From Otis tarda (lineage: Eukaryota; Chordata; Aves; Otidiformes; Otididae), in the NCBI GenBank assembly GCA_026413225.1, contig CM048552.1, forward strand, positions 196,429,553 through 196,493,552: 64,000 nt of DNA. The letters run 5' to 3'. The position numbers and the translations under genes are program-made. This document shows, piece after piece, positions 47,766 through 61,827 of the stretch. The notes under the pieces were generated by a model. It saw only the letters and a list, made by a program, of their open reading frames with translations, was not told where the DNA came from and did not search any database. The stretch's first letter is position 1; each line of letters starts with the position of its first letter.

Positions 47766-49160
47766 GGTGAACGGAACAGCATCCCAGGTGCAATCCAAAG
47801 TGCCTTTTCTTTTTTGCCTCTGCCTTCAGGATCCAGGACTACTTCTGTATGGAACAAATGGCTTACACACCTCTGTGTATCTATGTAGCCTGGAGGCTTT
47901 TTTTATAGTCAATGAAATAAAAAAAAATATTTTCAGTTACTAAATCACATAGTCCCTATCAAAAATGATTGCATCACTACTTTGCCTGTCTTCTGATCTT
48001 CATAACCATTTTGATCACCACCATGTCAATGCTATCCTGGATATAAGACCCCCAAAAGATCCATGAGGTTTCTTACCTGCTTTCAGCTACAATATGCTGT
48101 ATATTTGTAGATTAACAATAATTTTAAATGTTAGAAAGCAATCTCTCTGTATGACACAGCTACTCTCCCTTTTCAGTCAAACTGTCTCCTGTAGACATTA
48201 GTTAGATGTGCACTTATCAATCTTACTCAAAATATAAGTAAATACATTAATCAGTAGAAAAGTTCTTGTTACTGTAACGGAAGGTCATACGAGCATTTGC
48301 TCCATCAGAATAGTCCCTTTACACCCGAATAGCACTGGTCAGTCTGTTTCCACTTTCAACTTACAGTAATTACCTCTGTGTCACTGCATGCAGAAGGCCC
48401 ATGCAATTCACTTTGGAAGAAATGAGCATGACCCACCTTCTCTTTCCATATCAAACAATAATTGCACTTTTTCCATTCAACCTTCCTGGCCAGAGAAAAG
48501 TTTTCCTAATGTCCAGAAGTTTCCAGAGGTATGGAAGGGTCATATCCACAGAAATTCAGCATCAGTTTCTCACAAATCCTGCTCAGTTTGTCATAGGCTA
48601 TCAAAAGTAATAGATAAGCTAGCATCCCCGCTGGATTTCTCTTAAAAAAAAAAAAAGGTCAGCAGCCCTGACCACAACTGCCACATCTCATTGAATCATT
48701 CAAAAATATGTATCAGCAGCTTCCTCTGTGTACAAGAAGAGCCATCTAAATCAAAGCAGCTTCTTTTACTATAAAATATCTTTTTAAAAAGAGTAAGGAA
48801 TGTCTCTTCAGAATTTTTTTTCTCCAGTCAATTTGGCTTTTTGCAAAAGGCTGCCTCCATAAAGACCAGCATTATGTCATCGTCGTGTCTGACGGCCAAG
48901 TCTGCACTGTATACAAGGTGTTTTGGACACAGATTTTCTTCTCATCCTCACTTAAAGTGAAATCTCATTATAGTTTATGATCTGTGATTTACAAGTTTGA
49001 ATTGAGTTAAGATCAATCTCAGCATATCATTTCTGATCCAGTCTAGGTACTCTGATTCACGTAAGTCTCCATTGACACGGGGCCAAGGTATGCAATCTCT
49101 CGTTACCTATGCCATTGCCCTGTTGATGCATTACTATGAAAGAAGTTGGCTCCTAGGATC
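47766..49160. other. Unique non-coding DNA
   Basis: No gene supported; frames are below 90 codons. A 12-14-nt poly(A) run sits near 48643. Confidence 0.55.
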
Positions 49161-49412
49161 CTAAAGAGGCTCCTTTGTGTCAGGGCACCACAGGGGCCAG
49201 GAAGTCCCTAGGGACCGGGAGCAGTGGGAGCTTCCCGGTGTGGCAGCCAGAGCCCATCCCACCATCCCAGCCAGGAGCAGGGCTGGTGGGGGGCAGCCTG
49301 GGGGGCTGATATGGGGTCCTGGGATGTGGGCAGGTGCAGGGAACTCTGAGGGGAGCTGGGCAGGACTGTCAGAGCCAACAGTGCTCTCTGGGCCCTGACA
49401 CTCTGATACCAC
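49161..49412. other. GC-rich block with 10-bp inverted ends
   Basis: A sharply GC-rich block lies in AT-rich surroundings. GTGTCAGGGC (49177-49186) and its exact reverse complement GCCCTGACAC (49392-49401) bracket about 225 bp. Because stops are scarce in GC-rich DNA, three overlapping frames of 73-83 codons appear; none resembles a known protein. No flanking target duplication was found, so a DNA transposon is not shown. It could be a MITE-like relic, a retrocopy piece or an expanded GC-rich minisatellite. Confidence 0.45.
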
Positions 49413-50234
49413 CAGAGAAGCTTGTCCACAGTTCAGCTGCTTGTTTTTTCTCTTTTAATTAATAATTCTCAGGAGGACAGGAATTACAGAAGTCCCATTG
49501 CGCTGCCCAAAGACACATCATAACTGATAAAAGGTCGTGGTGTTTGACACTGGACCTGTACATGGCTTTCAGGTGGCTAACGCTGATTTCTTCAGCCTTA
49601 CCTACCTTACCTTTCAGTTCCTTCAGTTCCTGAACTACATCTCGCATGGCTGGCACTGGACTTCCTTTATTGACTTTTAAAAGAAAAGCCCCTTGCACAA
49701 ATCTTACTTGAGAATTTCCTTCCCCATGTCACACCTGTAAGGATATATAATTTGTCTCTTTCCTACCTTTTGCACATTCCACAGAAGGAGCTCAGTGTTG
49801 CAACAGGACATTGGTGGCCACCTGAGCTGCTCCCTGCAGGTGTACCAGAAGCAGAATGCAGGTACCAGAAACACCATCACTAAGTTGAACTTTTCTTCAC
49901 TTTGCTGGGTACAGGGTAGGTGCAGAGTGAAAAAGGAAATGGTAAATACAGGTTTTTCACCCTCCAGAGAACTGAACTGCAGAATCTCTCCTGCACTGAA
50001 GGCATCTATATCATGATGCCTCAGCGCAGATACGGCAGATGTAACAGCCCCTCAACCACCCCTGCTCTGCAGGAAATGTGGCAGGACACTCTTCAGAGGT
50101 GTCACCAGGATGCTTCCATTTTCACCAATATCAAAGTCCATTCCTTCCTTGCTTCACTCCTCCCAGAAGATAACCTTTCCTCCTCTGTCCTACGCTAGAA
50201 AGCAGTACTAAAGGCTGAGTCTTAACACCTGTAT
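49413..50234. other. Unique non-coding DNA
   Basis: No gene or repeat recognised. Frames are below 95 codons. Confidence 0.55.
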
Positions 50235-50497
50235 TCACAGAATCATAGGATCATAGAATTGTTAGGGTTGGAAGGGACCTTCAAAGGTCATCTAGTCCAA
50301 CCTCCCTGCAAGGAGCAGGGACATCCCTGACTAGATCAGGTTGCTCAGAGCCCCATCCAACCTGGCCTTGAATGTTTCCAGGGATGGGGCATCCACCCCT
50401 CTCTGGGCAACCTGTTCCAGTGTTCCATATTTTTTCCTAATGTCTAACATGAATCTACCTCCCTCTATTTTAAAACCATTACCCCTGGTCCTATCAT
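50235..50497 (-). mobile_element. CR1 3'-end fragment
   Basis: Begins with TCACAGAATCATAGGATCAT (inverted octamer repeat), then GTTGGAAGGGACCTTCAAAG, ATCTAGTCCAACCTCCCTGC, GGGCAACCTGTTCCAGTGTT and ACCCCTGGTCCTATCA. Well preserved and close to the 38250 and 44556 tails. 5' truncation leaves only the last 50 or so codons and the 3' UTR. Confidence 0.93.
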
Positions 50498-53400
50498 CTG
50501 TATTACTACACTGCAGCCCACAGTGGCCGTCTGTCTGAATCCAGAGAGCTGTGAATAGTATCTTTTGCCCAATTATCTCTTGATTTAAAGCAAACCCAAA
50601 AGGGGTGGAGAGGAATAATTTCCATTACAGCCATTCAGCCAGAAGGCAAGTCAAAAGACTAATAGAATCACCAAGAAAATTATTCTTCCATAGACCAGAG
50701 CTGCTCTGTACTTACAGTTCATCTCCATTTTAAGATGTTAAAATTACAAATAGAACTAAATTAATGCAGGCAGAATGGAAGGAGGTAAAAGTCCCAACAA
50801 TATTCAACTCCACTGTCCATAATGACTGGATACATGCTTCTGAATGGCCATTAAGATACAATCATTAATCACTGGAGAAAACATGAGAACAGGACTTAAC
50901 ATCAAAATAAAGGAAGTAGAATTGAATGTTCTATGGAATAATGCAGTAAAAATGCCTCAAAATCGCAGAATAAAAAAATACTGGGCCCGCTCACACATAC
51001 TGATGTGAGGCAGGAATAAGTCTGCTAGGACAGTGATAATTGTCAACAGGCTGATACCCACAGATTTTGAGTTAATAGAACTGGGCTGTTATTAAGTGCA
51101 CAGAGTTGACCTATACCTCAGCATTAAAAACACTGGATAATGGAACTGGTAAGGGCTGGTGTTGTGTGAGCTGGAGATGAGCAGGAAGAGGATAGGGTTT
51201 AAACTTAACAAAATTATACAGTTCCTATTAAACTTTGTTGAGAAGTGGTTTTGGTCTGGCAAGTTCCTCAGTTGAGTGTTATATACTCAAAACCACAAAT
51301 GTTTTTATCTATGTCTCAATTTACCCAAATCCTTAATTTTGGGGGAACTTTATATATTTGACTTTGTCTTTTGGTTTTATTTTTATATAATTTGTAGCAT
51401 TCTAACCCATAATACGTTAGAGTTTTGACAGAGTGACCTTTCAAATGAAAGACATCTTAGGTCTCCATGTATCTACACTGCAGAATTCTGTCACAGTATT
51501 CCCACTGAAGTTCAGTTTCACACAGTGGTTTCCCACTGAAGTTCAAGTCAAACAGTTTTTAGATCCAAAACCTTGACCACCAACCATGTGTACAAAAGCA
51601 TCAGATCTTGCAGAATTTCAGGGCTCGGGATTTTATTATTACTCCATGGAAAGCTCCCCTTTGTTCTTGCTTCCAAGGAAACTTACCCTCCTCTCAGCAT
51701 CACTGGGGTGAGATCTTGTAGCAGAAAAGAGAAGAGTAGCATGGATTAGGTCAGTAGCATATGCTAATGATAGTGTTTCTGATTCTTCTGCTGTCCATGT
51801 ACCCCGGACAGCTTTTGTGTGATAAACTATCTGAGCAAGAAGACCATTAGATCCTCTAGACATCTTACATTTCACCTAGTCTTCAACCAGCTACCCCTCT
51901 GTTGAGTTTAATATCTTGACTAATGTTTATCATTCAGAAAAGCAGCCAATTTCAAACCCACTCAGTCTGGTTTTGTTCGGTCTTCACTTTCAGCTGAAGA
52001 TCCTTGTCCTCTCTCCATCAAAGAGCAGACAGCACCCTTTGAGGGTGCCAACACACTGAAAGCAGGGTAGCTCACAACATCCATTCCAGTCTTTCACCAG
52101 CAGGCCCTTTGCTCCAGCTGCTGCAGTCTCACTTTTTCGAATGTGGACATGCCAAGATGGTATACACTATGCAATTAGCAGTAGCTAACCAGCTAACATG
52201 CAGAGAAGTAAATCACGTTCTCTTTCCTACTCAATCATCACTCCACTAGTCATAGAGGGAAAACTCACACTATGCCACGCTAGAGCTCATTTTCAGCTAC
52301 TGCACCTGTCTGGCCCAGAAATCTCTGCCAGGATTGCAGCTTACCAGGACATCATCTTTTTCCTGCAGGTAGTACATGCCCTTTTTATTCCACTGCTCTT
52401 GACCGTATTGAAACACTTTTTCTGACTAAATTTACCAGTGTATTCAAGCTACTCTCTGTGAATGCAACCTGCAATAATTAAGACTCCCACATGTTTGTGG
52501 TGTTTGTAAAATTTAGCAGGATTTCAGAGCCGTGATTAACGTCCATTGTGTTACTGAAAGATACAAGATTTTAATGCAACAAAATGACCAATTCAGTGGA
52601 CTGATATCCTGCATAAAAACACAGGCTATGAAATTTCACCCAATAATTCCAGTATTGGACCACAAGTTTCTTCTTAGAAATATAATCTCAGTTTAAAGCT
52701 TTCATTGATGGAGCACTTGTCATATCCTTTGTTGAGCTGTTCCAGGATTTTCTTAGGATCATGCTGTTCAGCTCATATTTTGTTAGAATAATGCTAAAAA
52801 TATGTGTCTGAGCACCGTTTTGAATTTTTCTATCTCCATCTCTGAGCTTTTTGACATTATAATTCTATGTTCATTGTTCACCCTTACATTTAATTTTAGA
52901 AATACCATGTAATTCTTCCTCAGTGATGATCATATCAAGGACCATAAATGAACACAAAATAGACAGAGAGGATATAATGCACTGTAATATGTCTATTGTT
53001 GATAGAAACATTGCTGAAGGAAAAACAATTTTCATATATATACTTAGCATTATATAAAACCCTACAGCTAGGCGAAAGTCATTTTTTTGTCTTGCATTTA
53101 GACCAAAGCTCTGTAGCTCAATTTGCAGAAAACAGGATGTTTGTTTATAACAGTAAGGTAAAAATTATTTCCTTTTTTTTTTTTTTTAAGCTGCAAATAA
53201 TGGTACTCACTTTTTAGTGTATTTTTAAATGAAAAAAAAAAAAAAAGAAGTCTGAGATTTGGAAATAAAAGCACATGTTTCTTAATTTAGTGCTTCGATG
53301 TCAAGCCAAGGGAGCTGTCAGTATACTGTGGAAATATTCCTGCACAACAGAAGTAAACGTAAGTTTGACTTTGATTTACATGCGTGCAGGATCAGACTCT

Positions 53401-56400
53401 GCGTAAAATTAAGACAGTGGTTGCTATCCCAGATCAACCAGGAAAAGAAAGATCTGAAATCAGAGGCTGGAAACCTAACCATTCTGGCACTTTGACATCA
53501 ACACATCAAGTAGAAAGAAACATTATACCAGCTTATTGGAAAAAAAAAATACTGACTAAAGCCCTGGTGTAAGATGCATTAATTTAAGTTCATTATTTAA
53601 GCACATGCTTAGTTTGAAACACAGGGCAGAAGCTCTGTAGGCTCTGACAGGATTTACCTGATACTTAAGGGTCACTTAAAACTCTTTTTGAAATAACGTT
53701 CTGACTCAGAACAAAAACCTTAAAGAAGAGTCTTTGCTCCAAAAATAGTTTAAGAGTTGCCCTGCCTTGACCATGGCAATCAGAAAGATAAGGGGAGATG
53801 TCAAATTATTACTCTTAAAGATAGAAATGTTTAGTTAAACCACAAGCTACAATAAATAAGGACTGAAGCATGTGACAGACATCATAAAGAGAGAGCTTTG
53901 AAAAGATTTCACAGGCATGCCCCCCACCACAGCAAAAGCAATTTTCTTCTCTGGCTGTTCTTATCTTGTGTGTCTCCCCACATCTACAAACGCACCCGCC
54001 TCCCAGTGAGATCCTTGGAAAGCCAGTATACAGGATATTTCTAGGCTTTGTTTTTTTGCTGCACTGCTGACAAGAGAGGAGCTATTTACAGAAGGAGGTT
54101 TGACCCCGTGGGAGAGGGAGCTGCAGAGCTGAATGTGTGTGCAACACAAGGAAATGCTGGAAGGCTGGGGACAGCCAGCTCAGGGGGCCAAGCAAGAGGG
54201 AGTGAGGGCACAGTCCCTGGGACTTGGGGATTCAAGCCTGAGGAGCTGGACTTAGCAGAAGGAATTGCCTTGGGAGGCAGCAGCAAGAAGCAGAGCTTTG
54301 GAGATGTCGTTTATAACAGTAAGAGAGGAAACTGGCTCTGATTTTAACAGCTAGCAGCCCCAATCCTCCCAACACTGCATGTCCTCTGTCAAAACAGATT
54401 TATTTATGTCTCAGGACATACCTCAGTTCTGAGGCTTGACACCCACATACACGGATGCATTTACTTTTGCATCGCTCCAGCCATGAAAAAAAAAAGGCAT
54501 TAAAAGGGAGATTAAATCATGTAATTCAAAGGTTACTGACTCCATCTGAAGATCCTTTTTACACTGCCAATCTGTGTTAAAGACTTTTCCTACAAACACC
54601 AGTCAGGCTCATGTTTCGTGGAAATAGGATTGACTCACTAGAAACTATAGAAATATTACAGTCAACCAATTTCAAATCACTGAAGTATAGCTGTATGCCA
54701 TTACTATACCATCTATGCAGTCTTATCTCCTGTCCTATTCTTAAAGAAGTTATTAGATACATATCCTTCATCTCTTACAAAACTTTCCATTTAAGAACAA
54801 AGACGATGCTGAACCTCTTAGTAGAATCAAAGTTACAATTCAATGCTCCTACATTTCCTCTGGAGCATTTCAGATGGCTTTATAGAAGGGGAATACTTTG
54901 ATCTTCAGATTGGATGAGACCATGATTTCAGGGAAACAAAAAAAAAATTTGGCATTGGAAATTCATGAGTCACCTCTATGATCTTTACAGCTGTGTTCTG
55001 CGCTGGGGTAATAGATCACAAGTAAATAATAATAATTGAAATGAAATATGTACATGTTGGATAATATTTTCTTACTGTCATACACTAAAATAGTAATTTT
55101 ATTTAGCAAATTGTATTGATACCAAATATTTCTACGATGCAGCTTTCAATTATCAGGTCATGTATTTAATTTTAAAATAACACAAAGATTCATCTGACTT
55201 TCCTCTTTAGAAATATAATCCATTTTCCCCCATTGCCTTGCATTTCTAAATATTCGGCTTCCACCATTATGATTAAACTGACACTGTATGTATTGTATGA
55301 ATTGCTCTGAAGATTTTCATCATTCTGTTCCTTCAGACCTTCCTGAATGTAATCATGTGCAACCCACTCTCTAGCTAAGCCAGCCTCACTGTGTCTCTAC
55401 TATACACTGGTCTCATAGGGGATCTTACACTGCCTTGAACCTGTAGCACATCTGAACACTTCCTAATTACATGCTAGTCAATGCAAATGAATACCCTTGT
55501 GTATGGTTTGTCCTCTTTGCCTTCCCAGGAAGAAATTGTCTGGTGGGAGAAGTCTCTTTCAGTCGTGATGCTCTCCTTGATTTTTTGTTTGACTGCTTGG
55601 CTTTTCATTTTCTAAGTTGCATGTTATTTTGGGTGGGATTCATATCACCTAAATTCAGGCTTACAGCATAGATGTCTACATCAGAGACAGCAAGTCAAGG
55701 TTCCTTTAGGTGGCTGTGGAAACAGCACGCACAAATCATCTTATCTTTTTTAAGTACCTGTTTATCATTGGCATGAATTTTCAAGATTTCATTGACCATT
55801 CCCTCTATTGACTAGAACAGTTGTAGACTCTTAGAGACACTTACAGATTTCTGCACTGGCTAAGAGTCCACCCTTCTGTGTATCCAGAGAATACAAGGTT
55901 AGAAAACATGCCCATGTAGGATGTGACTCGCCATTGTCCCTAATATTGAGGATGATCCTTTTGACAGCATCCAGAAGGTTCCTGAGAAGCAGGTTTCTCT
56001 CTGCTGCCTAGAAAAAGGTTTGTGCTATAAATGTGTTTCTCATTGTGCCCCAGGAATGAAGTTTTTTGTTACAGTCTTTACCCTACGCCAGCTGATTTTT
56101 GGATGAGCTGGACTAAGCCCTCTGAGCCCACAGACAAGCCCTGAGCCTAACCTCCTGTTCGCCCCCAGGAAAGGGGTCCGTGTGCTCCCAGGGGCTCATT
56201 TTAGGGAAAAAACATGCTCTTATGTTTCAGACTTTCCTGTGGGCTGATGGATTCGTAAGAACAAAATCAGTGAGCAGCTATTTGTAGCTCACTCCTTAGT
56301 TTAAGTTTTGATTTTGTGTAATCAGTAGTTTGTATTATTAGTAGTTATCTCAGTTTGACCTACAGGGAATTAGTACATCACTGGTTATTTTGCTGTCTCT

Positions 56401-59400
56401 AGTATGTGCTTTTTCTACTTCTACTGCAACTTGAGTTGGTAGAAATAGTCTGTAAAGGTGACAAGTCCAAAATCTTCTCTCTCCTGCTGCCGGACTGCTT
56501 GCGGATGAATTGCTATTATATCAGCTTGTTGCCAGCATCAAGAAATTCCTCCAACATGCATGAGATGCTCTGAATGTCTGATATACTTAAGTAGGAAAAA
56601 TATGAGGAGGAGGGATAATGAGGAAGAATGATAACAAAATTTGACAATATTTAATGGGCCATGGTAACTGCTCTTAAACATGGATATAAGAACTTTCTTT
56701 TCTGTCTGCTGTAGCAGGAGTCAAACAGAGGTAAATACCGCATTTTATATAACTGACATTCAGCAATCTCCAGGAAATATCTGTTTGCTTCTAAATAAGG
56801 TAACACTTTAGGTGACACAGGCATTTTTGGAAAATATTTTTGACAAGAAAAGTAGAAAGTAGCCATTTAACAGGCTTGAATTAATGCTTTCTGAGCCAGT
56901 ACAATTTTCTGACCTCTTGTTCTGGACAAAAGGGATAAAGGATGGATTTGTTGATATTTGGTAACCAACAGTCACTAGCCAGAGTACCATGTCTGAAAGT
57001 TAATCAGCAGCCAATCTAAGCTGCATCCAAAAGCAAATATGACCAGTTACCTTTACGGCCACTCAAAAAAAACCTGAGAAACAGCCCCAGATTTTTCCTT
57101 GCCCTGCAGAGAGCTGTATTCTTTGTCCTCTTTAGCTTGTGCTGGCAACTCTGCAAACTAGCATGTGACCCAGCCCAGCCTCACTGGAAATTTCATGAGA
57201 ACCAGCTTGTTTCCTCTTGAGGATACCACTGTATGGTCAGAAAAACAGAAGGTATGGTCTTTCCCATGGTGTTTTGGCACTACTGCTTGTAGTCTCAGCT
57301 GCAAGCCACAAGTGGACAAGCCAATGGAAGTGGAAATTAAAAAATAAAAAACATGCACACAGTTATAGAAGCTTTCTCAAGCCTCAAGAAAGGATTTGAT
57401 TAAAGTGAAAACATTGTTTTGATATCTTTTTTTATCTTGTCTATTCTCTTCTCTCTGCTTGTTATACCTTTCCGTACAACGGACCCATGACTGTGGCTGG
57501 AAACTCCTTTTGTTAAGTTTCTTGACAAAACAAACTGCTTTGCTGAGGCTGACAGGCTTTACGGAAAAGTGACCATGTTGACTTGTGGGGGAAAGGTTTC
57601 TAAGGTTGGAGGAAAAGAGGAAGAGGGAGAGCAGACAGAAAATTTATCTTTTGGATCCGACAATGTATTTTTCCATTCAAATACATTCTGACAAAATGCT
57701 TGGAAGGTTTTGTTTTGATCCCAATATAGAAAAAAAATCAATTCTGTAACCTTCAAAGTCATCATGAAGTGGAACTGCTGTTCTCTAGCCAGCTCTAAAT
57801 GCATCATTAATGGACTTGGTTTTGATCTCACTGCACAGGTGCTAAGTTGGCAAGGCTCCGCTGTCGTTAGTGAGTTACCCCAGGCTAACACCTGGATGAA
57901 ACGAGATTAAGGCCCGCTGCCCTTAGACTTTCTCCAATGCACTGCATGTGTTAGAGCACACAGTGCCTCTCCCTTGTTTGCAAAGCAGACAATGAATAGA
58001 TGCTGTGTACATCACCTGTACCTAAAGTTTAGGTGTATAAGTAACCTGTCCCCTGAGAGAAGTACCAAATTTCCTATATAGTCAGTGGAGATGAGTAGGT
58101 GTCCCTGAATGCTTCCAGAGGGAAAATGTGTCTATCTCTGCCTGGAAATTTTGCAGGCTTTCGAACTCTTTCCAATGACCCATGAGAGAACTCGGGCAGT
58201 AAACTTCAGGATGATTGGTTCACTGAGTGCTTAAGATTTAGCCAGAACCTGTTCTTGCTTTTGACAGACTTGATCACATCTACCATGAATCTGAGGGGAG
58301 TTGTACCTTTGCATAGTATGTCCATTATTAAACACTACCATTAAAATTATCACTGGAGTAAACAGCATAAAAGCAGTGTAAAAGGATACAATTCCAAAGC
58401 CTGCTTAACTGCAGAAGTTTGTTTAAGCATTGGATCTATTTCAAAGCTTCTGTAACTCATGGTATTATGCCAATGTCCATACCTATGCCTACAGTGGATT
58501 CATGTCACTGGTAAGAGGACATCAAGTTTAGCATAATGTTAAAAAAGCCCCTCTAGCTTGCAAAGAAGTATCCTTGATACTGACTGATGAACAAGTTTGC
58601 ATCTTTCACATCATGAATAAAAAAAGAAAATCTCTAGAGCCAGAGGAACTGCAATTTCATATTCTTTATGTTTTGCTTGATCCAAGGAAGCTCCAATCTC
58701 TCAAATAATCTATAGCCATCTCCTAAAGTACATCATTTGTTTCTTGACGATCATAAATCTTTCAGGATTATTTACACAGTAAGGGAAAAAAAAACTGCCA
58801 GAGAATAGGTGTTTTCATATTGAAAAATATGAAAAATCATTTATTTCATGTTTACCTGTAAGCCAAGTCCACCTGGTACACAGTAGCTTCATGCTTCTTT
58901 CTGTCTTCCAGGAGCCTGGGCTGTTGAGTAATGACAAGTGCATTATCCGGTTGGCCTGACAGGTGATGCTTGCAAGAGATATCCTGCATCAGTCAAGAAT
59001 GGTAATTCTTCCGTCACTGTCTTTGATCACCATTCATAAAAATTTTCCTCTTTTCCCAATATCATATAACTTCATCCAACCTTTTCCAGCAGAACCATCT
59101 TAATTTGGAAGTAAAGATATGCATAGCCTGCATAGTCTTTTCAGTATCATTTGCCAGTTTTGGTTTTTTTTCTCACCATCTTGGTTTTGGTCAGAGGTGT
59201 ATTTAACATGACATAAATACTTTAAAAGAAAGCTAATTTTATAACTGACAGCCTGTGTTACACAAGCACCAACTGTAGCGCAAATGTTGAAACATACTGA
59301 ATTACGAAGACAAGTAGTAATATTATCTAAGTACTTGCTCCTTATTACCATCTTCCTTAAGTCAGAGTCCTACTGGAAAATCAAGCTGTTATAAACTTTT

Positions 59401-60044
59401 GTAAAGCATACCCAGAAAGGGGATAAATTACATTTCCATCAGCAGTCTTCATTTCTGTGGTTTGTGAATTCTGACTGTTTGACTTTGCAAACTTCACAGA
59501 TTTATTGGGGGGGGGGTGTATATATAAATTTTTTTTATTTATTTATTACTATACAATACCTGCCCAGCTATACAACCCTTCCCATTCTTAAACACATTCA
59601 GGTGCCCTCAGCATCCTGAGACTACAACTCCATAACCCCTTTGACCTCTGATGCTGAGCCAACACCAGCAGCTTCAATAAGTGCTTCTCTTCTGTGGCAG
59701 GTCATAGGTTTACTGAATCATCTACACAGAGACTAGTTAAAGTCTGCCATGGTTCCCAACCAGCCTTTCTGCCTCTTACAGATTGCCTGTTTCCTAGTCT
59801 GCCGTAGTCCCTTTGCTGCCCGCCACATCCCCACCACAGCGTTTCACTTCTCTTCCTGGAGAGGTTTCACTAAAAAAATTCATGGCAGCAGCACACAGGT
59901 GGGTTCCTGGGCCAGGATTTTTGGCTCCTGTTCTCTCCTTGTTGCTACTGAAAACAGGAACAGGTAAATACATGAGGTCACATACCCATCAAGAGTGTGT
60001 AAAAAGGAATTATACTCCTCAGTATTATGCTGGGAAGGCATTTC
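50498..60044. other. About 9.5 kb of unique AT-rich DNA, no gene recognised
   Basis: The longest repeat-free stretch. Open frames stay at or below 110 codons (57559-57891 minus) with no known domain. An imperfect tandem duplication of about 30 bp, sharing TTCCCACTGAAGTTCA, lies at 51492-51547. A run of ten G occurs at 59507-59516 and is followed by a TATATAAA/T-rich stretch. No CR1, SINE or LTR pattern was recognised here. Confidence 0.5.
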
Positions 60045-60870
60045 AAGTGTGGTCCTACCAGGTTCTGTAATGTTTAGTCTATCTGATATTTTTGTTAATG
60101 ACTTGGACAATGGAAAAGAGAGAAAATGTGTAGAATGTGCAGATGATGTCAAGCTAGAGGGAGCTGAAAGCTTTTAAGAGGTTAGGATAAGAATTCAAAA
60201 TGACCTTGATAAATTGGAGGCATTGTCTAACATTAACCAAATAAAATTCAGTGAAGACAAATGCAATGCCCTATGCTTAGGAAGGAGAAGTAAAATGCTA
60301 GTAAAACTAAGAATAAATGAGCAGGTAACAACACCAGGAGGAAGGTCACAGCGCAGGGCAAATCAAATATGCATTTATAATGTGATGCTGATACAAAAAA
60401 AAAAAAAAAAAGCTAATTTCATTCTGGATCATATTTGAAGGCATAATTCCATGTAAAACAGGAGAGGTAAATATTCTGCTTTGCTGCTATTGTGTCCAGC
60501 TTGGGGTACTACACAGTAAAAAAAAAAAAAAAAAAAAGCAGATATACAGGAAAGCAGCCAGAGGAGCAGTAACGAGAATGATAAGAGGTTTAGAAAACTG
60601 GAGCTATGAGGAAAGGTTGCAGGAATGGGGTTTGTTTAGTCTAGAAAAGAGAAGACTGAGCAGGGACATGATAACAGTCTTCCAGTACATAAAAGGTTAT
60701 TCTGAAGAGGACAGTGATCAGTTGTTCTTTATGTCCACTCATTGTAGTACAAGAAGAATTTAGCTTACTTTACAGCAAGGAAGATTTTAGCTAGATACCA
60801 GGAAAGCCTCTTCATTCTAACGAGAGCTAAGTACTAGGACAGGCTACTTTAGGAGGCTGTAGAATAGCAG
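60045..60870 (+). mobile_element. Old degraded CR1 with poly(A) expansions
   Basis: At 60085-60160 the DNA encodes FVNDLDNG...CADDVKLEG, matching the CR1 motif C region (FIDDLDEG...FADDTKLGG). Near 60205-60280 LDKLEA...FSEDKCNALCLG matches the next block. At 60570-60700 MIRGLENWSYEERLQEWG-type coding (thumb/C-terminus) is followed by [14 protein letters not shown] and VFQYIKG. Two A-runs, 17 nt at 60395-60411 and 20 nt at 60518-60537, interrupt it. There are several stops and indels and no octamer end. AT-rich and far more diverged than the young copies, so it is an old CR1-group element. Confidence 0.85.
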
Positions 60871-61769
60871 CAGAGTTTTTTAACTGAAGGTTAGGCAAAC
60901 ATCTGTGACCTTGTGATTTGCAGGGCTCCAAACTGAGCCAAATTTGAACAAATTTTCTCAGGCACAGCATATGGCACACCCCTGGCAGCAGTGGGTGTTT
61001 CCTGGCAAAGCCCCAGTCTGGTGCAAAGCAAATTCTAGCAATTGTCAGTGACACCATTCAATTGTTTTCATGCAAACTATTCTTACAAGAGCTTTTTTCT
61101 CTTAAACCTCTTCTGGGAAGCGGCTGAACACTACACATGAAACTTTACTCAGAAAAAGATTCCATCCCAGGCAAGCACCTGAGTAATTTCAGTCTAAATA
61201 GTTAATCTGGCAAATTATACGCAACCAAAACCAGGATCTTAAAATACAGAGGGTTAGGAAACCTTAATTATAGGTGGTGTTACCAAGCTCCACACATAAT
61301 TTTTATTACAGTATCAACCCAAAGATCTGGCCAGGGTCACTATCCTAAGAACCCAGTGAAGGACTGAGATGAAGGAGATGAAAATAGGTACACATGCTAA
61401 TAACAGTCAATAAATTCACAACTGCTCTTTGCCTTAAGAAGCTTGGTAGACTGTTCTGTCTGTTGACATGGTCAATCCTTAGCCTCCTTCTGGAAATGGA
61501 CTTAGTTCACAAGCTTAGTCCAATAATCTTATTTTTATTATTATATTTCTCATGGGCTTTTCTTTGCCTCTTGAAGTTTTGAAGATTTTTCTTTATAAAT
61601 TTAGGAGCTAGAAATACCTCCTTGAAACAAAAAAAAAAAAAGAAAAGAAAAAAAAAGACAAAAAAGGAAAAAGAAAGCTGAGACCTTCACCCAAGCACCA
61701 GCCCTGAGGAATTAGGACTTCAAGTGAAATACTGTGAGACTCATAATAATAGCATGAGAGTTGGCAATT
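60871..61769. other. Unique DNA with an A-rich purine tract
   Basis: No gene supported. An A/G-rich tract (61628-61677, A-runs with G and rare C) lies about 100 bp before the long CR1. CR1 elements do not end in poly(A), so it is either a simple repeat or the tail of something unrecognised. Confidence 0.55.
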
Positions 61770-61827
61770 CCTAGATAGGAAGGGGGAAGGGGATAAAGCC
61801 AGGCCTGCTAGAGATCGGCCTGGGGAA

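Noticed and set aside
49181-49397. hAT-type DNA transposon from CAGGG...CCCTG ends
   Set aside because: The 8-bp flanks do not match each other, so there is no target duplication, and the inverted match ends after 10 bp.
59507-59530. G10 run followed by TATATAAA as a promoter
   Set aside because: A single G-run and an AT-rich tract are common simple sequence; no transcript evidence or further promoter elements are visible.
61628-61677. Poly(A) tail of a processed pseudogene
   Set aside because: No mRNA-like sequence or target duplication is recognisable upstream. The tract is mixed A/G and better called a simple repeat.
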